From Bradyrhizobium sp. (lineage in GTDB: Bacteria > Pseudomonadota > Alphaproteobacteria > Rhizobiales > Xanthobacteraceae): 36,511 nucleotides of DNA. Of this stretch, positions 1-8,446 are shown one piece after another. The notes beneath the pieces are model-generated. The model was not told the origin of the DNA and did no database searches. It saw only the letters and a program-made list of their open reading frames with translations. The translations under genes and the position numbers were made by a program. How positions within the stretch are numbered: the stretch's first letter is position 1; every line of letters starts with the position of its first letter. The stretch spans positions 1 to 36,511 of the forward strand of contig NZ_JAURXB010000239.1 of the NCBI RefSeq assembly GCF_030654605.1. Reading direction: 5' to 3'.

Positions 1-210
1 GGCGGGCGGCGCAGCGGCGGGCGGCGGCGCGGCGGGACGTGGAGCAGCAGCGGGCGGTGCCGGCTTCGGCTTGGGTTTTCCATCCGGACCAACATCCTTG
101 TCCGCCTGCGCCACCACGATCGGGGCGGTTTGCGCGTACGATGAAGGTGCAGCGAATTGCATTGCCGTAAGCGCTGTCGTGGCGAGCAGCACGAGGCGTA
201 GGTGTGTCAT
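1..210 (-). CDS. Secreted Pro/Ala-rich protein, N-terminal fragment (cut by window edge)
   Basis: The frame opens with ATG at 210 and stays open to base 1, so only the first 70 residues are visible. Residues 1-27 form a typical Sec signal peptide: an Arg in the n-region, a Leu/Ala/Thr-rich core and an AxA-like end (SSYAQ). A short spacer follows (VVAQADKDVGPDGKPKPKP), then a low-complexity run of Pro, Ala and Arg. Such a linker commonly tethers a periplasmic or outer-membrane domain. From memory the N-terminus resembles OmpA-family or similar envelope proteins of Bradyrhizobium, but the defining domain lies outside the window, so the function is not assigned. Confidence 0.6.
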   Translation of the reverse strand, partial: MTHLRLVLLATTALTAMQFAAPSSYAQTAPIVVAQADKDVGPDGKPKPKPAPPAAAPRPAAPPPAAAPPA

Positions 211-319
211 ATGGTTTGAACCCCGGGGAATGGAAACAAGATGCGCAATCAACGAATAAGCGTTGGGCCGGATTGTGGCGGCCTGCAATGGCGAAGCTTC
301 TTTTATTTCAACGCAACAA

Positions 320-348
320 GCGCCTGAAGGCGCAATTATTCATTGCGC
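320..348. repeat. Two overlapping small inverted repeats
   Basis: Two hairpins share their middle bases and could not form together. One is GCGCC-TGAA-GGCGC (320-333) and the other is GCGCAAT-TATTC-ATTGCGC (330-348). They lie between the start of the gene ending at base 1 and the stop of the proline-rich gene at 380. No U-tract follows either arm, so a classical terminator is not supported. The rest of the 211-379 interval shows nothing else recognisable. Confidence 0.3.
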
Positions 349-379
349 ATTCAGACGCTGGTTGTGAACGCAACGGGAG

Positions 380-661
380 TTACATCGTTCCCTGTGGCAA
401 ACCCGATATACCCGGATTGAGATTTGTCTGAGAGCCCGGCAAATCAGCCGTCGCGGGGTTAGGCGCGGTCGGACCCGGTGGTCCCCGCACCGGCAACTCC
501 TCGGGCGTTTGTCCGGGCAACTCTTCGGGGCGCGCCGGTGCGCCGGGCTCGCGCATCGGCGGCGGCACATCGGGCTGCGGATTTCCCGGCGGGCTTTCCT
601 GCGGCGGCTCGGTCGGTTGTCCGGGCTTGATCGGCGGATTCTCCAGCGGATCGATTCCCAT
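380..661 (-). CDS. Small proline-rich hypothetical protein
   Basis: A 93-residue protein of unknown function. It begins MGIDPLENPP and about a third of it is Pro, with recurrent PP, PxP and Gly-Pro motifs (GQPTEPPQESPPGNPQP, RGPPGPTAPNP). There is no signal peptide, membrane segment or cysteine, so it is probably a disordered cytosolic protein. I favour this frame over the overlapping ones because its composition is coherent and because proteins with this opening are, as far as I recall, conserved in Bradyrhizobium. An AGGGTGG ribosome-binding stretch lies 8 nt before the ATG. A tiny ORF in the same frame ends in TAA directly against this ATG, which could mean re-initiation or an in-frame nonsense codon. 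Confidence 0.65.
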   Translation of the reverse strand: MGIDPLENPPIKPGQPTEPPQESPPGNPQPDVPPPMREPGAPARPEELPGQTPEELPVRGPPGPTAPNPATADLPGSQTNLNPGISGLPQGTM

Positions 662-715
662 TTACATCGCCACCCTGGCGCTGTCCGTGTCGTGGGCGCT
701 ATTGTCGTTGGCCAT
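662..715 (-). CDS. Possible 17-residue leader ORF before the proline-rich gene
   Basis: The ATG at 715 follows an excellent Shine-Dalgarno stretch (AGGGAG, about 7 nt upstream). It encodes MANDNSAHDTDSARVAM and stops at TAA (662-664), with the next gene's ATG abutting in the same reading frame. It could be a translated leader coupled to the downstream gene, or the original N-terminus of that gene cut off by a nonsense mutation. No composition bias suggests attenuation. Confidence 0.35.
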   Translation of the reverse strand: MANDNSAHDTDSARVAM

Positions 716-781
716 GTCGTAGCTCCCTGTGCTGGAGCGACAACGGCGGCGATCCCGCGATGTTCCGCCGAACTGGAACCG

Positions 782-1168
782 TCACTCAGGCGCGTGGCAC
801 ACCGCTTCGATGTTGTGGCCATCGGGATCGAGCACGAAGGCGCCGTAATAATTGGGATGGTAGTGGGCGCGGATGCCGGGCGCGCCATTATCGCGACCGC
901 CCGCCGCCATCGCCGCCTGGTAGAAGGCGTCGACCGTGGCGCGGTCTTTGGCTGATATCGCGACATGCAATGGCTTGTTCAATCCGCCTTCGCCGCCGAT
1001 CCAGAAATCCGGTTTGCCGTTGGCGCCGAATCCGGCCGCGACCGTACCGTCGTTTTGCTCCTGCGTCACTTCCATCACGAGGCCGTAGCCGAGCGGCGCC
1101 AGCGCCTCGAGATAGAAAGCCCTGGCGCGCGGATAGTCGGAAACCGGAAAACCGATGTGGTCGATCAT
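782..1168 (-). CDS. VOC (glyoxalase/bleomycin-resistance) superfamily protein
   Basis: A 128-residue single-domain VOC-fold protein. The opening MIDHIGFPVSDYPRARAFY is the usual first beta-alpha module with a candidate metal-ligand His at residue 4. The C-terminal half has the paired module, with HYHPNYYGAFVLDPDGHNIE carrying the second His and an end Glu. Proteins of this type are often lactoylglutathione lyase-like or small-molecule dioxygenases or isomerases, and the substrate cannot be read from sequence. The ATG at 1168 is chosen because CAGGAG lies just upstream and the fold starts at residue 1. It lies 26 nt downstream of the FkbM gene on the same strand, so co-transcription is likely. 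Confidence 0.85.
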   Translation of the reverse strand: MIDHIGFPVSDYPRARAFYLEALAPLGYGLVMEVTQEQNDGTVAAGFGANGKPDFWIGGEGGLNKPLHVAISAKDRATVDAFYQAAMAAGGRDNGAPGIRAHYHPNYYGAFVLDPDGHNIEAVCHAPE

Positions 1169-1194
1169 CAAAATCTCCTGCGGTTCGGGTGGCG

Positions 1195-2022
1195 CTATGG
1201 TTTCACCAACAGCGTGTTGCTGCGGGTCTTGCCGGTTTCGGCGTAGCCGCGCGCGCGCATGTCGGCAATGCAGTCCGCCAGCCATTCGTTGCGCGACAGA
1301 TGCTCGATCACGACCGCGCGCGGCCACAGCGACGGCGGCGCCTCCGCGAAAAAGCCGGTCAGCACGCGGTCCTCAAAACCCTCGACGTCGATCTTCAGGG
1401 CGTCGACCCGCGACACGCCGGCCTGATCGAGGATGCGCTGCAGCCGCAGCGCCGGCACCTTGAAGGCATTGCCGGCGGGCCGGCCGGTCACGATGTGGCT
1501 GGCGCCGAGATTGTCGCCGTCGGTCTCGATCAGCAACTCGCCGTCCGCAGGTCCCGCGGCTGCGGCCACCAGCTTCACCTGGATGGCGCCGGATGCTTCG
1601 CAGTTGAATTTCAGCCGCGCATGCGTCACCGGATGCGGCTCGATCACAATCACCTTGCCATTGGGGCCAACGTGCCGCGCCAGCGCCAGCGCATAGGTGC
1701 CGACATTGGCGCCGACATCGACGAACACGCCGCCTGCGGGGGTGTGGGCGCGCAGAAAGTCCAGCTCTTCGAGATTGTAGTCGGGATTGAACAGCGCGCC
1801 GCGCTCGGTGGCGCTGGCCTGATGGTAGAACCGGAACGACGCGCCCTGATACGATACGTCGAGCGGGCCGGCGCGCAGCAAGTTAACCAGCCGCGACAGC
1901 ATCGGGCGGAACGCGCCGCGCTTCAGCCGGGAGCGCTGCGCCAGCGAGATGATCGCGGCCTGCGCGGCATTCGGCGTGAACGCGCCGAACGGCGCGGGAA
2001 CGGGGTCGTTGTCGGGTTTCAA
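1195..2022 (-). CDS. FkbM family SAM-dependent methyltransferase
   Basis: A 275-residue protein of the FkbM/Methyltransf_21 family, usually O-methyltransferases acting on sugars or polyketide-type acceptors. The SAM-binding motif I, VFVDVGANVGTY, is at about residues 99-110. An acidic post-I strand (VIVIEPHP) follows, and the family hallmark LKIDVEGFE lies near the C-terminal third. No signal peptide or membrane segment is present, so it is cytosolic. The start appears to be TTG at 2022, preceded by GAGGAAA at good spacing. The first internal ATG (residue 41) would remove conserved-looking sequence. It sits 88 nt after sdhB and may be read through from the sdh operon. The acceptor is unknown. 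Confidence 0.88.
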   Translation of the reverse strand: MKPDNDPVPAPFGAFTPNAAQAAIISLAQRSRLKRGAFRPMLSRLVNLLRAGPLDVSYQGASFRFYHQASATERGALFNPDYNLEELDFLRAHTPAGGVFVDVGANVGTYALALARHVGPNGKVIVIEPHPVTHARLKFNCEASGAIQVKLVAAAAGPADGELLIETDGDNLGASHIVTGRPAGNAFKVPALRLQRILDQAGVSRVDALKIDVEGFEDRVLTGFFAEAPPSLWPRAVVIEHLSRNEWLADCIADMRARGYAETGKTRSNTLLVKP

Positions 2023-2110
2023 ACGGGTTTCCTCGAAGTCGGTGCAAACGGTGCATGCATAGCCGAGTTCGACTACGACTCCAACGACGACGGGTTTGAC
2101 GCCGCCCGGT

Positions 2111-2893
2111 TCAGATCTGCCGCTCGACCAGCTTCAGCTTGAGCTCGGCGATCGCCTCGGCGGGATTGAGGCCCTTCGGACAGGCCTTGGCGCAGTTCAT
2201 GATGGTGTGGCAGCGGTAGAGCCGGAACGGATCCTCGAGATTGTCGAGCCGTTCGCCGGTGGCTTCGTCGCGGCTGTCCTTGACCCATCGGTTCGCCTGC
2301 AGCAATGCGGCCGGGCCGAGATAGCGATCGCTGTTCCACCAGTAGCTCGGGCATGAGGTCGAGCAGCAGGCGCACAGAATGCATTCGTAGAGGCCGTCGA
2401 GCTTTTCGCGGTCCTCGTGGCTCTGCCGCCATTCCTTCTGCGGAGTCGGCGTGGTGGTCTTCAGCCAAGGCTCGATCGAGGCGTATTGCGCGTAGAAGTT
2501 CGTGAGATCCGGCACCAGGTCCTTGACCACGGGCTGGTGCGGCAGCGGATTGACCTTGACCGCGCCGTCCTTCACGTCGTGCATCGACTTGGTGCAGGCC
2601 AGCGTGTTCTGGCCGTCGATGTTCATGGCGCAGGAGCCGCAGACGCCTTCGCGGCAGGAGCGGCGGAAGGTCAGCGTCGGATCGATGTGGTTCTTGATCC
2701 AGATCAGGCCGTCGAGCACCATCGGGCCGCAATCATTGATGTCGATATGATAGGTGTCGATGCCGGGATTCTTGCCGTCGTCCGGATTCCAGCGATAGAC
2801 CTTGAACTCGCGCGTCTCGGTCGCGCCCACAGGCTTCGGCCAGGTCTTGCCGCCGGTGATCTTCGAGTTTTTCGGAAGCGCGAATTCAACCAT
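2111..2893 (-). CDS. sdhB: Succinate dehydrogenase iron-sulfur subunit
   Basis: The 260-residue electron-transfer subunit of complex II. It passes electrons from the SdhA flavin to ubiquinone in the membrane anchor. All three cluster motifs are visible: [2Fe-2S] Cys80, Cys85, Cys88 and Cys100 (CREGVCGSC...C), and [11 protein letters not shown] (171-181) plus [12 protein letters not shown] (228-239), which together bind the [4Fe-4S] and [3Fe-4S] centres. The length is normal for the family and no residue is missing. It is the last gene of the sdhCDAB operon, starting 23 nt after sdhA. Confidence 0.98.
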   Translation of the reverse strand: MVEFALPKNSKITGGKTWPKPVGATETREFKVYRWNPDDGKNPGIDTYHIDINDCGPMVLDGLIWIKNHIDPTLTFRRSCREGVCGSCAMNIDGQNTLACTKSMHDVKDGAVKVNPLPHQPVVKDLVPDLTNFYAQYASIEPWLKTTTPTPQKEWRQSHEDREKLDGLYECILCACCSTSCPSYWWNSDRYLGPAALLQANRWVKDSRDEATGERLDNLEDPFRLYRCHTIMNCAKACPKGLNPAEAIAELKLKLVERQI

Positions 2894-2916
2894 CTTTCAA
2901 GCCTTCGCTGTCGATA

Positions 2917-4752
2917 TCAATACACCCGCGCCTTCGGCGGGATGTACTGCACGTCGTTCGTCATCGTGTAATCGTGCACCGGGCGATAATCGACTGACGT
3001 CTTGCCGCCATCGTCGATCCAGGCCAGCGTGTGCTTCATCCAGTTCTTGTCGTCGCGGTCCGGAAAATCCTCGCGCGCATGGGCGCCGCGGCTCTCGGTG
3101 CGGTTCACCGCCGAGTCCATCGTCACCACCGCCTGCACGATCAGATTATCGAATTCCAGCGTCTCGATCAGATCGGAATTCCAGGTCAGCGAACGGTCGG
3201 TCACCGAGATGTCGCTGATGCCGCCGTGCACCTTGTGAATCAGATTGTGCCCTTCGTTCAGCACCTCGCCGGTGCGGAACACCGCGCAATTGTTCTGCAT
3301 CACGTGCTGCATGCTGTCGCGCAGCTTCGCCGTCAGCGTACCGCCGGAGGCATAGCGGTAACGATCGAGCCGGCCGAGCGCCTTGTCGGCGGAGTCCGCC
3401 GGCAAATCCGGCTGCTTGCCGTTCGGTGTCAGTTTTTCCGCGCAGCGCAGCGCCGCGGCGCGGCCGAACACCACGAGATCGATCAACGAGTTGGAGCCGA
3501 GACGGTTGGCGCCGTGCACCGAGACGCAGGCCGCTTCGCCGACAGCCATCAGGCCCGGCACCACGAAATTGTCGTCGCCGTTCTTCTTGGTCAGCGCTTC
3601 GCCGTGGAAGTTGGTGGGAATGCCGCCCATGTTGTAGTGCGCGGTCGGCACGATCGGGATCGGCTCGCGGGTGACGTCGACATTGGCGAAGATTTTCGCC
3701 GATTCGGAAATGCCCGGGAGGCGTTCCTGCAGCACCTTGGGATCGAGATGATCGAGGTGCAGGTAGATGTGATCCTTCTTCTTGCCGACGCCGCGGCCTT
3801 CGCGGATCTCGATGGTCATCGCGCGCGAGACCACGTCGCGCGACGCCAGATCCTTGGCGGACGGCGCATAGCGCTCCATGAAGCGCTCGCCCTCGGAATT
3901 GACGAGATAACCGCCCTCGCCGCGCGCGCCTTCGGTGACGAGGCAGCCGGCGCCGTAGATTCCGGTCGGGTGGAACTGGACGAACTCCATGTCCTGCAGC
4001 GGCAGTCCTGCGCGCAGCGCCATCGCGCTGCCGTCGCCGGTCTGGGTGTGAGCGCCGGTGCAGGAATGATAGATCCGCCCATAGCCGCCGGTGGCGAGGA
4101 TGGTCGTCTGCGCGCGAAAGCGATGCAGCGTGCCGTCGTCGAGCTTGAGCGCGATCACGCCGCGGCAGGTGCCCTGGTCGTCCATGATCAGGTCGATGGC
4201 GAAGAACTCGATGTAGAATTCCGCGGCGTGGCGCAGCGCCTGGCCGTACATGGTGTGCAGCATGGCGTGACCGGTGCGGTCGGCGGCGGCGCAGGTGCGC
4301 TGGGCCTGGCCCTTGCCGTAGTCCAGCGTCATGCCGCCGAACGGCCGCTGATAGATCTTGCCGTCCTGGGTGCGCGAGAACGGCACGCCCCAGTGCTCGA
4401 GCTCGTAGACCGCCTCCGGCGCCTGGCGCACCATGTATTCGATCGAATCCTGATCGCCGAGCCAGTCCGATCCCTTGACGGTGTCGTACATGTGCCAGCG
4501 CCAGTCGTCCTTGTGCATGTTGCCGAGCGCTGCAGAAATGCCGCCCTGGGCGGCCACCGTGTGCGAACGGGTCGGAAATACCTTGGTGATGCAGGCGGTG
4601 CGCAGGCCGGCCTCGCCGCAGCCGACCACGGCGCGCAGACCGGCGCCGCCGGCGCCGACCACGACGACGTCGTAGGTGTGGTCTTCGATCGGATAGGCTT
4701 TTCCGTTGGTGGCGGGGCCGTTACCTTCAGCAGCCGAATCTCTGGAAGCCAT
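2917..4752 (-). CDS. sdhA: Succinate dehydrogenase flavoprotein subunit
   Basis: The 611-residue catalytic subunit oxidising succinate to fumarate in the TCA cycle, on the cytoplasmic face of complex II. The FAD-binding GAGGAG motif is at residues 33-38. The [10 protein letters not shown] segment carries His64, the expected covalent FAD attachment site. Active-site segments ([11 protein letters not shown] and [10 protein letters not shown]) are intact, and the C-terminus has the conserved [18 protein letters not shown] pattern. The gene starts 3 nt after the sdhD stop, so translation is probably coupled. Nothing is unusual in length or motifs. Confidence 0.98.
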   Translation of the reverse strand: MASRDSAAEGNGPATNGKAYPIEDHTYDVVVVGAGGAGLRAVVGCGEAGLRTACITKVFPTRSHTVAAQGGISAALGNMHKDDWRWHMYDTVKGSDWLGDQDSIEYMVRQAPEAVYELEHWGVPFSRTQDGKIYQRPFGGMTLDYGKGQAQRTCAAADRTGHAMLHTMYGQALRHAAEFYIEFFAIDLIMDDQGTCRGVIALKLDDGTLHRFRAQTTILATGGYGRIYHSCTGAHTQTGDGSAMALRAGLPLQDMEFVQFHPTGIYGAGCLVTEGARGEGGYLVNSEGERFMERYAPSAKDLASRDVVSRAMTIEIREGRGVGKKKDHIYLHLDHLDPKVLQERLPGISESAKIFANVDVTREPIPIVPTAHYNMGGIPTNFHGEALTKKNGDDNFVVPGLMAVGEAACVSVHGANRLGSNSLIDLVVFGRAAALRCAEKLTPNGKQPDLPADSADKALGRLDRYRYASGGTLTAKLRDSMQHVMQNNCAVFRTGEVLNEGHNLIHKVHGGISDISVTDRSLTWNSDLIETLEFDNLIVQAVVTMDSAVNRTESRGAHAREDFPDRDDKNWMKHTLAWIDDGGKTSVDYRPVHDYTMTNDVQYIPPKARVY

Positions 4753-4755
4753 GGG

Positions 4756-5154
4756 CTACACTCCCGATGACATTTTGAGGATCGCGTAAATGGAGGCGAG
4801 CGCCACCGCGATACAGAAGAAATTGTTGGCCATCACGCTGGCGAGCTTGATCTTTTCATTGTGCACGTAGTCTTCGATCACGACCTGCATGCCGATCTTC
4901 ATGTGCCAGGCACTGGCGACGATGAAGAGCAGCATGATGATCGCGATGGGCAGCGAGCTGAAGATTTGCTTGGCGCCCGCCTGGTTGCTGCCGATCAGCA
5001 TCAAGACCACCACGATGACGGGCACGATCAGCACGGTCATCGCGACAGCGGTAACGCGCTGCCGCCAGAAATCGGAAGTACCGGAATGCGAGGAGCCGAG
5101 GCTGCGGACGCGCGCCAGCGGCGTGCGCATCGAAGGAGATTTGGGCGCGTTCAT
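4756..5154 (-). CDS. sdhD: Succinate dehydrogenase membrane anchor subunit
   Basis: A 132-residue hydrophobic anchor with three predicted transmembrane helices (about residues 35-55, 65-85 and 105-128). It is one of the two subunits that hold SdhAB on the inner membrane and form the heme b and ubiquinone site. The signature WHMKIGMQVVIEDYVH contains the His and the Asp-Tyr pair expected for heme ligation and quinone binding. The start codon overlaps the sdhC stop (ATGA), which argues for translational coupling. Confidence 0.95.
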   Translation of the reverse strand: MNAPKSPSMRTPLARVRSLGSSHSGTSDFWRQRVTAVAMTVLIVPVIVVVLMLIGSNQAGAKQIFSSLPIAIIMLLFIVASAWHMKIGMQVVIEDYVHNEKIKLASVMANNFFCIAVALASIYAILKMSSGV

Positions 5155-5549
5155 CGTCCGCCTCCGATCGCATAGGCGGCGATCCAGACCAGCACGGTCA
5201 GCGAAACGCCGCCGATCAGCGCGCCCCAGGTCATGGCCTCACGCTCGCTGGCCTTGAAGCCGTAGCCGAGGTCCCAGACCAGATGCCGCAGGCCGGAGAG
5301 CAGATGATGCATCAGCGCCCACGTGTAGCCGAACACGATCAGCTTGCCGATGATGCTGCCGGTAAAGGCCTGCACGTTGGCGTAGGCGCCGGGGCCGGAG
5401 GCCGCCGCAATCAGCCACCACGCCAGCAGCAGGGTACCGAAATACAGCGCCACGCCGGTGGCGCGATGCACGATGGACAGCGCCATCGTCAGGGTCCAGC
5501 GGTAGGTCTGCAAATGGGGCGAAAGCGGTCGTTCGATCCTGGCGGTCAT
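5151..5549 (-). CDS. sdhC: Succinate dehydrogenase cytochrome b556 subunit
   Basis: The membrane anchor and heme subunit of complex II, 132 residues from the ATG at 5549, with three transmembrane helices. The family motif RPLSPHLQ opens the protein. SIVHRATG carries the Ser and Arg of the quinone site. HHLLSGLRHLVWDLG carries the candidate heme-ligand His. The same frame is open to a TTG at 5606, which would add 19 residues (start MSIAIHKGLLQ). I prefer the ATG because the conserved family sequence begins there, although neither start has a strong Shine-Dalgarno. It is the first gene of sdhCDAB, and its stop overlaps the sdhD start by 4 nt. Confidence 0.93.
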   Translation of the reverse strand: MTARIERPLSPHLQTYRWTLTMALSIVHRATGVALYFGTLLLAWWLIAAASGPGAYANVQAFTGSIIGKLIVFGYTWALMHHLLSGLRHLVWDLGYGFKASEREAMTWGALIGGVSLTVLVWIAAYAIGGGR

Positions 5550-5670
5550 CGGCGGCTTTGATGGGTTGGCGGGCTGCAAGAGCCCTTTGTGGATCGCGAT
5601 AGACAAATTCTATTTACGAACTCGAAACAATCAGCGCAACGACGAAAATCGGCAATTGCGAACCGCGATT

Positions 5671-5686
5671 CACATCTATGGATGTG
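5671..5686. promoter_or_regulatory. Dyad in the sdhC upstream region (possible operator)
   Basis: A perfect inverted repeat, CACATC-TATG-GATGTG, lies about 120 nt upstream of the sdhC ATG in the 258-nt divergent gap between sdhC and the TauE-like gene. It is the only clear dyad in that gap. A regulator cannot be named. The remaining gap should hold the sdh promoter and the promoter of the divergent gene, but I could not assign convincing -35/-10 boxes. Confidence 0.25.
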
Positions 5687-5807
5687 CCCTGCAATCGTGG
5701 CCGTTGACAAGGTCGGCGGCTGCTGGTGGCTGGTATACCTGAAGCACGATTCATGAACGCGCCAAGTCTGGAACTGCAAGGCTGGCCGCGAGACGAAGGA
5801 ACCAGAG

Positions 5808-6662
5808 ATGGCAATCGGCGGGCTTGGTGTCGCGGAGCTTGCCGAACTGGCGCTCCTGCTGGTGGCGGTGGGGGCGCTGTCGGGCTTCCTCGCCGGCCTG
5901 TTCGGGATCGGCGGCGGCGCTATCCTGGTCCCGGTATTCTACGAATGCTTCCGGCTGGCCGGCGTCCCGCTCGAGGTGCGGATGCCGCTGTGCATCGGGA
6001 CATCGCTCGCCATCATCATTCCAACCTCGATCCGCGCCTGGCGTGCCCACCATGTCCGGGGCACGGTGGATCTGGAGATCCTGCGGGCGTGGTGGCTGCC
6101 GGTGCTGTCAGGCGTGATCGCCGGCAGCGTGACCGCACGCTACGCACCGGAGCGGCTGTTCAAGATCGTGTTCGTGATGGTGGCATGGTCGGCCGCGACC
6201 CGGCTGCTGCTGGCGCGCGAGGGCTGGAAGCTCGGCGACGACCTGCCGAAGGGGCCGCTGATGAAGCTCTACGGCTTCGTCGTCGGTCTGCTCTCCACGC
6301 TGATGGGAGTCGGCGGCGGATTGTTCTCCAATCTGCTGCTGACGTTTTATGGCCGGCCGCTGCTGCAGGCGGTCGCGACCTCCTCGGCGCTGGCGGTGCT
6401 GATCTCGATTCCCGGTGCGCTCGGATACGTCTATGCCGGCTGGCCGGCCGCAATGCGCTATCCCGAGGTCGCAGCCCTTCAGCTGCCGTTCGCGCTCGGC
6501 TACGTCTCGCTGATCGGCGCCGTGCTTGTGATGCCGACCAGCCTCCTGACCGCGCCGCTCGGCGTCCGGGCCGCGCATGCGGTGTCGAAGCGCACGCTGG
6601 AGGTGGCGTTCGGGTGTTATCTGTTCATCGTCGGCGGAAGGTTCGTGATCAGTTTGCTGTGA
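5808..6662 (+). CDS. TauE/SafE (TSUP) family membrane permease
   Basis: A 284-residue integral membrane protein of the 4-toluene-sulfonate uptake permease family. These transport sulfite, sulfonates or other small organic anions, and the substrate is not inferable here. It has about eight hydrophobic helices in two pseudo-repeated halves. The repeat signature GLFGIGGGAILVP appears near residues 31-43 and its counterpart LMGVGGGLFSN appears in the second half. The ATG at 5808 is preceded by GAAGGAAC. It is transcribed divergently from sdhC and convergently with matB, with a palindromic repeat at its 3' side, so it is probably monocistronic. Confidence 0.9.
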   Translation: MAIGGLGVAELAELALLLVAVGALSGFLAGLFGIGGGAILVPVFYECFRLAGVPLEVRMPLCIGTSLAIIIPTSIRAWRAHHVRGTVDLEILRAWWLPVLSGVIAGSVTARYAPERLFKIVFVMVAWSAATRLLLAREGWKLGDDLPKGPLMKLYGFVVGLLSTLMGVGGGLFSNLLLTFYGRPLLQAVATSSALAVLISIPGALGYVYAGWPAAMRYPEVAALQLPFALGYVSLIGAVLVMPTSLLTAPLGVRAAHAVSKRTLEVAFGCYLFIVGGRFVISLL

Positions 6663-6710
6663 AGCACTCGAGGCGGGGACGACGCCACATAGACGCCAAC
6701 TTCCTCAACC

Positions 6711-6831
6711 CGTCGTTCCTGCGAACGCAGGAACCCATACAGCGCGATTTATCGTTCGAGAATGCTGTTGGACGACCCCTTGTCACCACAGATGACCGGG
6801 ATTATGGGCCTGCGTCCGCAGGGGCGACGAC
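6711..6831. repeat. Family A palindromic intergenic repeat, copy 1
   Basis: About 120 bp with complementary ends. The left arm reads CGTCGTTCCTGCGAACGCAG and the right arm reads CTGCGTCCGCAGGGGCGACG, with a central spacer of about 75 nt. Right-arm copies recur at 9221-9341, 29676-29807 and 34796-34933. It lies between convergent genes (TauE-like and matB) and ends 3 nt from the matB stop, so it may serve as a shared 3' structure. Confidence 0.8.
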
Positions 6832-6833
6832 AA

Positions 6834-8360
6834 TCACTTCGCGTAAATCTTCGCGTAGGTGTCCCGCAGAATATTCTTCTGCACCTTGCCCATGGCATTG
6901 CGGGGCAATTCCTCGACCACGATCACCCGCTTCGGCATCTTGAACTTTGCCAGCCGGCCGTCGAGCGCCTTCAGCACCGAGGCCTCGTCGATCGCAGCGC
7001 CCTTGTCGCAGACCAGCACGGCGGTGACGCCTTCGCCAAAATCGGCGTGCGGCACGCCGATCACGGCGGATTCGATCACGCCCGGCATGGCGTCGATCTC
7101 GCTCTCGATTTCCTTCGGGTAGACGTTGAAGCCGCCTGAAATCACCAGGTCCTTGCCGCGGCCGAGGATGTGCACATAGCCCTTGGCGTCGATCTTGCCG
7201 AGATCGCCGGTGATGAAAAACCCGTCGTCGCGAAACTCCGCCTTGGTCTTCTCCGGCATCCGCCAGTAGCCCTTGAACACGTTGGGGCCATTGACCTCGA
7301 TCATCCCGATGGTTTCCGGTTCGAGCGGCTTGCCGGTTTCGGGATCGGTGACGCGCACGGACACGCCGGGCAGCGCATGGCCGACCGCCCCGGGCACGCG
7401 ATCGCCGTCATAGGGGTTTGAGGTATTCATGTTGGTCTCGGTCATGCCGTAGCGCTCCAGCACGGCGTGGCCGGTGCGCGCAGCCCATTCGCGGTGGGTG
7501 TCTGCGAGCAATGGCGCCGAGCCCGACACGAACAGCCGCATATGCCTGGTCGACTCCCTGGTCAGCGCGGGACTCTGCAGCAGCCGCGTGTAAAACGTCG
7601 GCACGCCCATCATCACCGTGGCGCGCGCCATCAGCTTGATGATGAGTTCCGGATCGAATTTCGGCAAGAAGATCATCGCGGCGCGCGCGAACAGCGTGAC
7701 GTTGCTGGCCACGAACAGGCCGTGGGTGTGATAGATCGGCAGCGCGTGGATCAGCACATCCTTGTCGGTGAAGCGCCAGTAATCGACCAGTGAGAGCGAA
7801 TTCGACGCCAGATTGTCGTGCGTCAGCATCGCGCCCTTGGAGCGCCCCGTGGTGCCTGAAGTGTAGAGGATCGCGGCGAGATCGTCATCGGCGCGCTCGA
7901 CAGTTTCGAATTCCGCCTTCACGGAGGCTGCGGCTTGCGTCAGGGATCCCTGGCCATCGGCGCCCAGCGTCTCGACCCTGGCGCCGACTTTTGCCGCGAT
8001 CGCGCCGATGCCTTCCGCCTTGGAGGGATCGCACACCACCAGCGACGGCTCGGCGTCGCCGATGAAGTATTCCAGTTCGTTCAGCGTATAGGCGGTGTTG
8101 AGCGGCAGATAGACCGCGCCGGCGCGAACCGTCGCGAGATAGAGCACCAGGGCCGCCACCGATTTTTCGGTTTGTGCTGCAACGCGGTCGCCTGATTTGA
8201 CGCCGCGGGACACCAGCACATTCGCCATCTGCCCGGCGCGGGCCATGAGATCGCCATAGCTGATGTGTTGCCCGTCGACCGTCTCGATTGCGAGGCGTGA
8301 GGGATCGTCGAGGTCGTCGAACAGGCGGGAAAACAGGTTGGCGTTGGCGGTGGTGTTCAT
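6834..8360 (-). CDS. matB: Malonyl-CoA synthetase (malonate-CoA ligase)
   Basis: A 508-residue member of the ANL adenylate-forming superfamily. It converts malonate, CoA and ATP to malonyl-CoA in the cytosol. The phosphate-binding loop YTSGTTGRSKG is at residues 166-176. The A5 motif ERYGMTETNM, the A7 region ITGDLGKID, the hinge GRGKDLVISGGFNVYPKE and the C-terminal catalytic Lys in PRNAMGKVQK are all intact. The overall sequence matches what I recall of the Rhodopseudomonas/Bradyrhizobium MatB enzymes, which also accept methylmalonate. No matA (decarboxylase) or matC (transporter) is adjacent. A methylmalonyl-CoA or other short-chain acyl-CoA ligase is the alternative. Confidence 0.9.
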   Translation of the reverse strand: MNTTANANLFSRLFDDLDDPSRLAIETVDGQHISYGDLMARAGQMANVLVSRGVKSGDRVAAQTEKSVAALVLYLATVRAGAVYLPLNTAYTLNELEYFIGDAEPSLVVCDPSKAEGIGAIAAKVGARVETLGADGQGSLTQAAASVKAEFETVERADDDLAAILYTSGTTGRSKGAMLTHDNLASNSLSLVDYWRFTDKDVLIHALPIYHTHGLFVASNVTLFARAAMIFLPKFDPELIIKLMARATVMMGVPTFYTRLLQSPALTRESTRHMRLFVSGSAPLLADTHREWAARTGHAVLERYGMTETNMNTSNPYDGDRVPGAVGHALPGVSVRVTDPETGKPLEPETIGMIEVNGPNVFKGYWRMPEKTKAEFRDDGFFITGDLGKIDAKGYVHILGRGKDLVISGGFNVYPKEIESEIDAMPGVIESAVIGVPHADFGEGVTAVLVCDKGAAIDEASVLKALDGRLAKFKMPKRVIVVEELPRNAMGKVQKNILRDTYAKIYAK

Positions 8361-8446
8361 GCAACATTCCCTGAGGGGCGATGGCCGGTCAGTCTGAGCG
8401 CTGCATTAGCAAAAACGCCCTTCAAAAAGCAACGGAGACAGTTTGC

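Noticed and set aside
340..966. A 208-residue minus-strand frame over the proline-rich gene
   Set aside because: It competes with the VOC and proline-rich genes and has an Arg-rich, out-of-frame composition.
760..2142. A 460-residue plus-strand frame opposite the VOC and FkbM genes
   Set aside because: It covers two well-supported genes on the other strand, and its Arg/His/Ala-rich product shows no domain.
3031..4770. A 579-residue open frame on the plus strand opposite sdhA
   Set aside because: It mirrors sdhA in a GC-rich genome; the product is His/Arg/Ala/Gly-rich without any domain, and the opposite strand is a certain gene.
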